From assembly GCA_018715225.1 (NCBI GenBank), contig DVMB01000006.1, forward strand, positions 1 to 16,586: a stretch of DNA of 16,586 nucleotides. The letters are read 5' to 3'. Below the pieces are notes generated by a model. It did not search any database. It had not been told where the DNA came from and saw only the letters and a program-made list of their open reading frames with translations. Positions 13,962-16,586 of this stretch are shown here, piece after piece (position 1 is the stretch's first letter; every line of letters begins with the position of its first letter). This DNA is from Candidatus Onthoplasma faecigallinarum (GTDB lineage: Bacteria > Bacillota > Clostridia > Christensenellales > UBA1242). The position numbers and the translations under genes were made by a program.

Positions 13962-16373
13962 ATGAATATATTTAATGAAGTGGATAGGTTCTTTAGTTCG
14001 CTGAGTAACTATATCCAATATAATGAAGTTTTCATTATTTTCTTAGCATTATTCATTTTAACAATTTTTATTGTTATTATTTCCACGTCTAATGCTTATG
14101 AGGCAAAATTGATCAAAGCTATAGATATGTTCAATAATTATTTTATTGACAATCCACAGATAAATGAAGAAAATCTTGTGGCTTTCAATAACAAAATGAA
14201 ATCACGCAAAGTTCCTAAGCAGTTGAGAAAACAATGGCAACAATTCGTCCTATATAGAGAGGACAAGGCTAGCCATTATATGTCTTTTGATATTTGTGTC
14301 TCCACCCCTATTAAAAATAGTTCGTACAAACGTGATATTACAGTAATGAATATCATCTCGTACATATTGGCATTGGTAGCTTTAATATTCAACCTTTACA
14401 TATCGTACGAAACTACAGAATTGGCACTCATATTACAGCGTACTTTGTTGTGCCCTGTGTTGATTCTGGTCTTGAATTTTGTAATTACTATTTTCTTAGA
14501 TTTGCGTCATAATGCGATTGTTAGCGACCTATATCAAAATTATCAGTATTTTGAAGTAAACATTGACAAGGCTACTCAAACTTTGCCTGAGTATGTTGAT
14601 TATGAAGTATTGTTTGATAGAAATGAGATAAAGAAAGGTATTCCTATTCTATACGCTTATTTGCAGAAAAGGGCAGAAGAAGAGCAAAGAGAATTGGAGA
14701 GAGCAAGGCTTAAAAATGTTGAGCACGAAAAATTCAACTTTGATGAAGCGGGAGTGGAAAGTTCGCTTGTCCTAGAACGAGCCATGCAGGAAGCAGAAAA
14801 TTATATTGCTGAACGTAAGAAATACATGCAGGATATTGAACAAATCAATGCTGATATTACGCAAGAAGAGATGAACTTCCGTGAGATCACAAAAGAATAT
14901 CAGCGACAGATGCAGGTCAGCAAAGAATCGTTTGATAACTTTAAATCACAACTAGAAGAAGTGTCTTCAACAATTGAAGCAAACTACCTAAAGAAACAAC
15001 AACAGCAAGAATTGGATCGTCAACGTAACCTAGAAAAAGATTACGACACAGCCACAGATAGGCACAAAAAATTGCTTGAAAATTACCAAGCAGAACTTAC
15101 AAGTGTAGAAAATTCTATCAAACAGGCTCGTCAAACTCTTGAACGTGGAATGATGAGTGAGTTTAGTTCATACAGCAATAAAGTATACGATGAGGCTATG
15201 AGTGTAGTAGAACAGCGTGAACAAGAAAAGACGGATGAACTCAAAAATCAAATCAAACAGTTGGAAGAAAAAATTGTTGCAAAAGATCAAGAACTTGACA
15301 ATATTTATAATCAAAATCAACAGTTGATGGAGAGGTTGGATCAAAGTGGTCAAACTATGAGCGGGGCTAATTATCAGGAACCGCAGCAATATGAGGATCA
15401 GCAACCTAATGTACAGCCAGAATATACTGAACCACAGCCTGAGGAATCAGTTCAAGAGCCGGTATATGAAGAACAATTAGATCAACAAGGACAACAAGTT
15501 GAGCCACAGGAAGAGCCTGTATATGATGATAATGCTGAACAACAAATAGAGGAACAACCAGAGGTTACAGATTCTGCGGAAGTAGAGACAATTCCTGAAG
15601 CTAATGAAGAAGTCAATGAGAATGAGGGGATAGATGATAATATTGTAAATTCTCAAGATATCTTCACCATCAAAGAAGATGAAAGCAAACCAGTTAAAAA
15701 GGCAGGTCGACCAAGGAAAACTAATGTAGAAGAAAAACCTAAACGCAAAGTAGGTCGCCCTAAGAAAGAGCGTACAGATGACGAGTTAGATAAACCAAAA
15801 CGTCCACGTGGGCGTCCTAAAAAGGCGGAGACTACGGATGAGGCGGTTGATTCACAGCCGGCTCAACCTCAGGCAAGCGAAGAGGCTCCAAAAAGAAGAG
15901 GTAGACCAAGAAAAGAGAATACCGATTCTAATCAAACCGAAGAAGTAACCAATGCTATGGAAGACACCACGAAAAAGAGGCGTGGACGACCTAAAAAGGT
16001 AGCCGTAGAGGCAAACCAAGCGACCAATCAAGATGAGTCTCAGCCAAAAAGACGTGGTAGACCTAAAAAGGCTGAAACGCAACCAGCAGCTGTAGCAAGC
16101 ACAGCGAGTGAACCAGAAACTAAAAAGAAGCGTGGGCGTCCTAAAAAGGTAGTCGAAGAGACAACTCAAGAGAGCGATCAAGGAACGAGTCAACCAAAGA
16201 GACGTGGTAGACCACGTAAAGTGGACAACGCTTTAGATGTCAAAGAACCTAAAATAACTGATATTGATGCATATCTTAAAGAAATTGATGATGAAATAGC
16301 AAAAGAGAGTGCAAAGCTTGAAAAGACCACTAAAGAGTTGGAAGAAAAAGCTAAAATAAATAAGAAAAAATAG
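13962..16373 (+). CDS. Membrane-anchored coiled-coil protein with eight AT-hooks
   Basis: I do not recognise a named family for this 803-residue protein, but its layout is clear. Hydrophobic helices lie at about 23-41, 129-147 and 155-179. Basic residues at 78-90 and after the third helix place the C-terminal part in the cytoplasm by the positive-inside rule. Residues about 235-465 are charged heptad-like coiled coil. Residues 470-575 are a Gln/Glu/Pro-rich acidic linker. Residues 582-753 hold eight GRP(R/K)K AT-hooks, most in the form KRRGRPKK. A short charged helix ends the chain. AT-hooks bind the minor groove of A/T-tracts, so a membrane tether for A/T-rich chromosomal DNA is the natural inference. 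ATG 13962 is chosen because AAGGGG (13951-13956) sits five bases upstream; the GTG at 13956 overlaps that site. Two promoters precede the gene and an intrinsic terminator follows the stop. The gene appears monocistronic. Confidence 0.85.
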   Translation: MNIFNEVDRFFSSLSNYIQYNEVFIIFLALFILTIFIVIISTSNAYEAKLIKAIDMFNNYFIDNPQINEENLVAFNNKMKSRKVPKQLRKQWQQFVLYREDKASHYMSFDICVSTPIKNSSYKRDITVMNIISYILALVALIFNLYISYETTELALILQRTLLCPVLILVLNFVITIFLDLRHNAIVSDLYQNYQYFEVNIDKATQTLPEYVDYEVLFDRNEIKKGIPILYAYLQKRAEEEQRELERARLKNVEHEKFNFDEAGVESSLVLERAMQEAENYIAERKKYMQDIEQINADITQEEMNFREITKEYQRQMQVSKESFDNFKSQLEEVSSTIEANYLKKQQQQELDRQRNLEKDYDTATDRHKKLLENYQAELTSVENSIKQARQTLERGMMSEFSSYSNKVYDEAMSVVEQREQEKTDELKNQIKQLEEKIVAKDQELDNIYNQNQQLMERLDQSGQTMSGANYQEPQQYEDQQPNVQPEYTEPQPEESVQEPVYEEQLDQQGQQVEPQEEPVYDDNAEQQIEEQPEVTDSAEVETIPEANEEVNENEGIDDNIVNSQDIFTIKEDESKPVKKAGRPRKTNVEEKPKRKVGRPKKERTDDELDKPKRPRGRPKKAETTDEAVDSQPAQPQASEEAPKRRGRPRKENTDSNQTEEVTNAMEDTTKKRRGRPKKVAVEANQATNQDESQPKRRGRPKKAETQPAAVASTASEPETKKKRGRPKKVVEETTQESDQGTSQPKRRGRPRKVDNALDVKEPKITDIDAYLKEIDDEIAKESAKLEKTTKELEEKAKINKKK
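15705..16220 (+). repeat. Array of eight AT-hook motifs
   Basis: GRP-core hooks begin at bases 15705, 15753, 15810, 15900, 15984, 16056, 16134 and 16206 (residues 582, 598, 617, 647, 675, 699, 725 and 749). The core is GRPRK in the first, fourth and eighth and GRPKK in the others. The last five are flanked by lysine and arginine on the N side (K-R-R, K-K-R). Spacers of 16-30 residues are Glu, Gln, Thr and Ala rich. Near-identical DNA around hooks 3 and 5-7 suggests growth by internal duplication. Confidence 0.9.
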
Positions 16374-16397
16374 AAAGCCAATCGGCTTTCTTTTTTT
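16373..16397 (+). terminator. Intrinsic terminator after the AT-hook gene
   Basis: A seven-base stem (16373-16379 with 16384-16390), four-base loop and seven T residues (16391-16397) form a Rho-independent terminator. It starts on the last base of the TAG stop codon. Confidence 0.9.
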
Positions 16398-16406
16398 GTT
16401 TAAGAA

Positions 16407-16429
16407 AACCACGGGATTGTCCCGTGGTT
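16407..16429 (+). repeat. IS left-end hairpin
   Basis: Ten bases at 16407-16416 pair perfectly with 16420-16429 around a TTG loop. This position and form fit the subterminal hairpin that IS200-type TnpA recognises in single-stranded DNA. In related elements the end hairpin also stops transcription entering from outside. Confidence 0.8.
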
Positions 16430-16445
16430 CCAAAGCGGTTAACCT

Positions 16446-16474
16446 TTGACCAAAAATACCTCCTATGTTAAAAT
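16446..16474 (+). promoter_or_regulatory. Candidate tnpA promoter
   Basis: TTGACC (16446-16451), a 17-base spacer and TAAAAT (16469-16474) match the vegetative consensus at 10 of 12 positions. The predicted start, near 16481, falls after the left arm of the ribosome-site hairpin. Confidence 0.55.
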
Positions 16475-16512
16475 TAATTTGTAGTCTACGCAAATTAATA
16501 AACATAGGAGGT
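16458..16512 (+). promoter_or_regulatory. RBS-sequestering hairpin of tnpA
   Basis: Bases 16458-16469 pair perfectly with 16501-16512, which include the GGAGG site (16507-16511) six bases before the ATG. A second stem pairs 16473-16481 with 16491-16499, separated by a small A-only internal loop. In RNA carrying both arms the ribosome binding site is hidden. A leader hairpin that represses tnpA translation is established for IS200. Confidence 0.85.
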
Positions 16513-16517
16513 TTAAT

Positions 16518-16586
16518 ATGTCAATTGACACAAATAGTTTAGCACATACGACTTGGAATTGCAAGTATCACATTGTTTTTGCTCCT
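16518..16586 (+). CDS. tnpA: IS200-type transposase TnpA, 3' partial
   Basis: Only the first 23 codons are present, ending exactly at the window edge. The segment H-T-T-W-N-C-K-Y-H-I-V-F-A-P is the highly conserved N-terminal strand of IS200/IS605 TnpA, a HUH-type tyrosine transposase that cuts and joins single-stranded DNA as a dimer. The HUH motif and catalytic Tyr lie downstream and cannot be checked. Translation depends on GGAGG at 16507-16511, which is locked in the leader hairpin. Confidence 0.9.
   Translation, partial: MSIDTNSLAHTTWNCKYHIVFAP

Larger units (their letters stand above)
16398..16586 (+). mobile_element. Left end of an IS200-type insertion sequence
   Basis: A strong hairpin, a ribosome-site-masking hairpin and the start of a TnpA transposase occur in the order typical of the IS200 group of the IS200/IS605 family. 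These elements have no terminal inverted repeats and move as single strands recognised at subterminal hairpins. The exact left boundary is uncertain, probably within 16391-16406. The right end, and whether the element carries only tnpA, lie outside the window. Confidence 0.85.

Noticed and set aside
16206..16586. CRISPR or other repeat array around the hairpins at the right end
   Set aside because: The repeats are inverted pairs explained by the terminator and IS200 hairpins, with no direct repeats and spacers.

Overview
The window looks like a chromosomal segment (contig or cut-out) from a low-GC, Gram-positive-type bacterium, most likely an uncultivated Bacillota/Clostridia-like gut organism. 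The taxonomic placement is an inference. It rests on strong A/T bias, an alanine racemase (so a peptidoglycan cell wall), a YugP-type membrane metallopeptidase, textbook sigma-A type promoters, GGAGG ribosome binding sites, and a lipoprotein signal on the giant surface protein. The five complete stop codons are TAA or TAG, and Trp-containing frames run through without internal TGA, so the standard bacterial code fits and a Mycoplasma-type code does not.

Layout. Bases 1-10952 hold one giant plus-strand gene that enters from the left edge. It is a putative lipid-anchored surface protein of more than 3,640 residues, with Ig-like stretches interleaved with three GLUG/beta-helix modules. Two compact plus-strand housekeeping genes follow closely: queH (queuosine tRNA modification) at 10977-11558 and alr (alanine racemase) at 11573-12592. 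Neither shows a clear Shine-Dalgarno sequence, and no terminator is visible between the giant gene and them. A minus-strand YugP-family zinc metallopeptidase gene (12589-13320) converges on alr and overlaps it by 4 bp, so both stop codons share one TTAA. It is driven by a perfect TTGACA-17-TATAAT promoter.

A gene-free spacer of about 640 bp (13321-13961), very A/T rich (about 15 % GC by hand count over 13441-13920), separates the protease gene from a divergent plus-strand gene at 13962-16373. That gene is the most unusual object here. It encodes an 803-residue protein with three predicted membrane helices, a long coiled coil, an acidic Gln/Glu/Pro-rich linker and eight AT-hook (GRP-core) DNA-binding motifs. 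This reads as a membrane tether for A/T-rich DNA. An intrinsic terminator closes the gene.

Immediately after the terminator begins the left end of an IS200-type insertion sequence: a perfect 10-bp terminal hairpin, then a long hairpin hiding the tnpA ribosome binding site, then the first 23 codons of tnpA, which run off the right edge. A candidate promoter is placed so that transcripts started inside the element would lack the inhibitory arm, while read-through transcripts would carry it.

The genes do not form one pathway. The window combines cell-surface and envelope functions (lipoprotein, Alr, metallopeptidase, membrane AT-hook protein) with tRNA modification and a mobile element. No tRNA, rRNA, CRISPR array or replication origin was seen.
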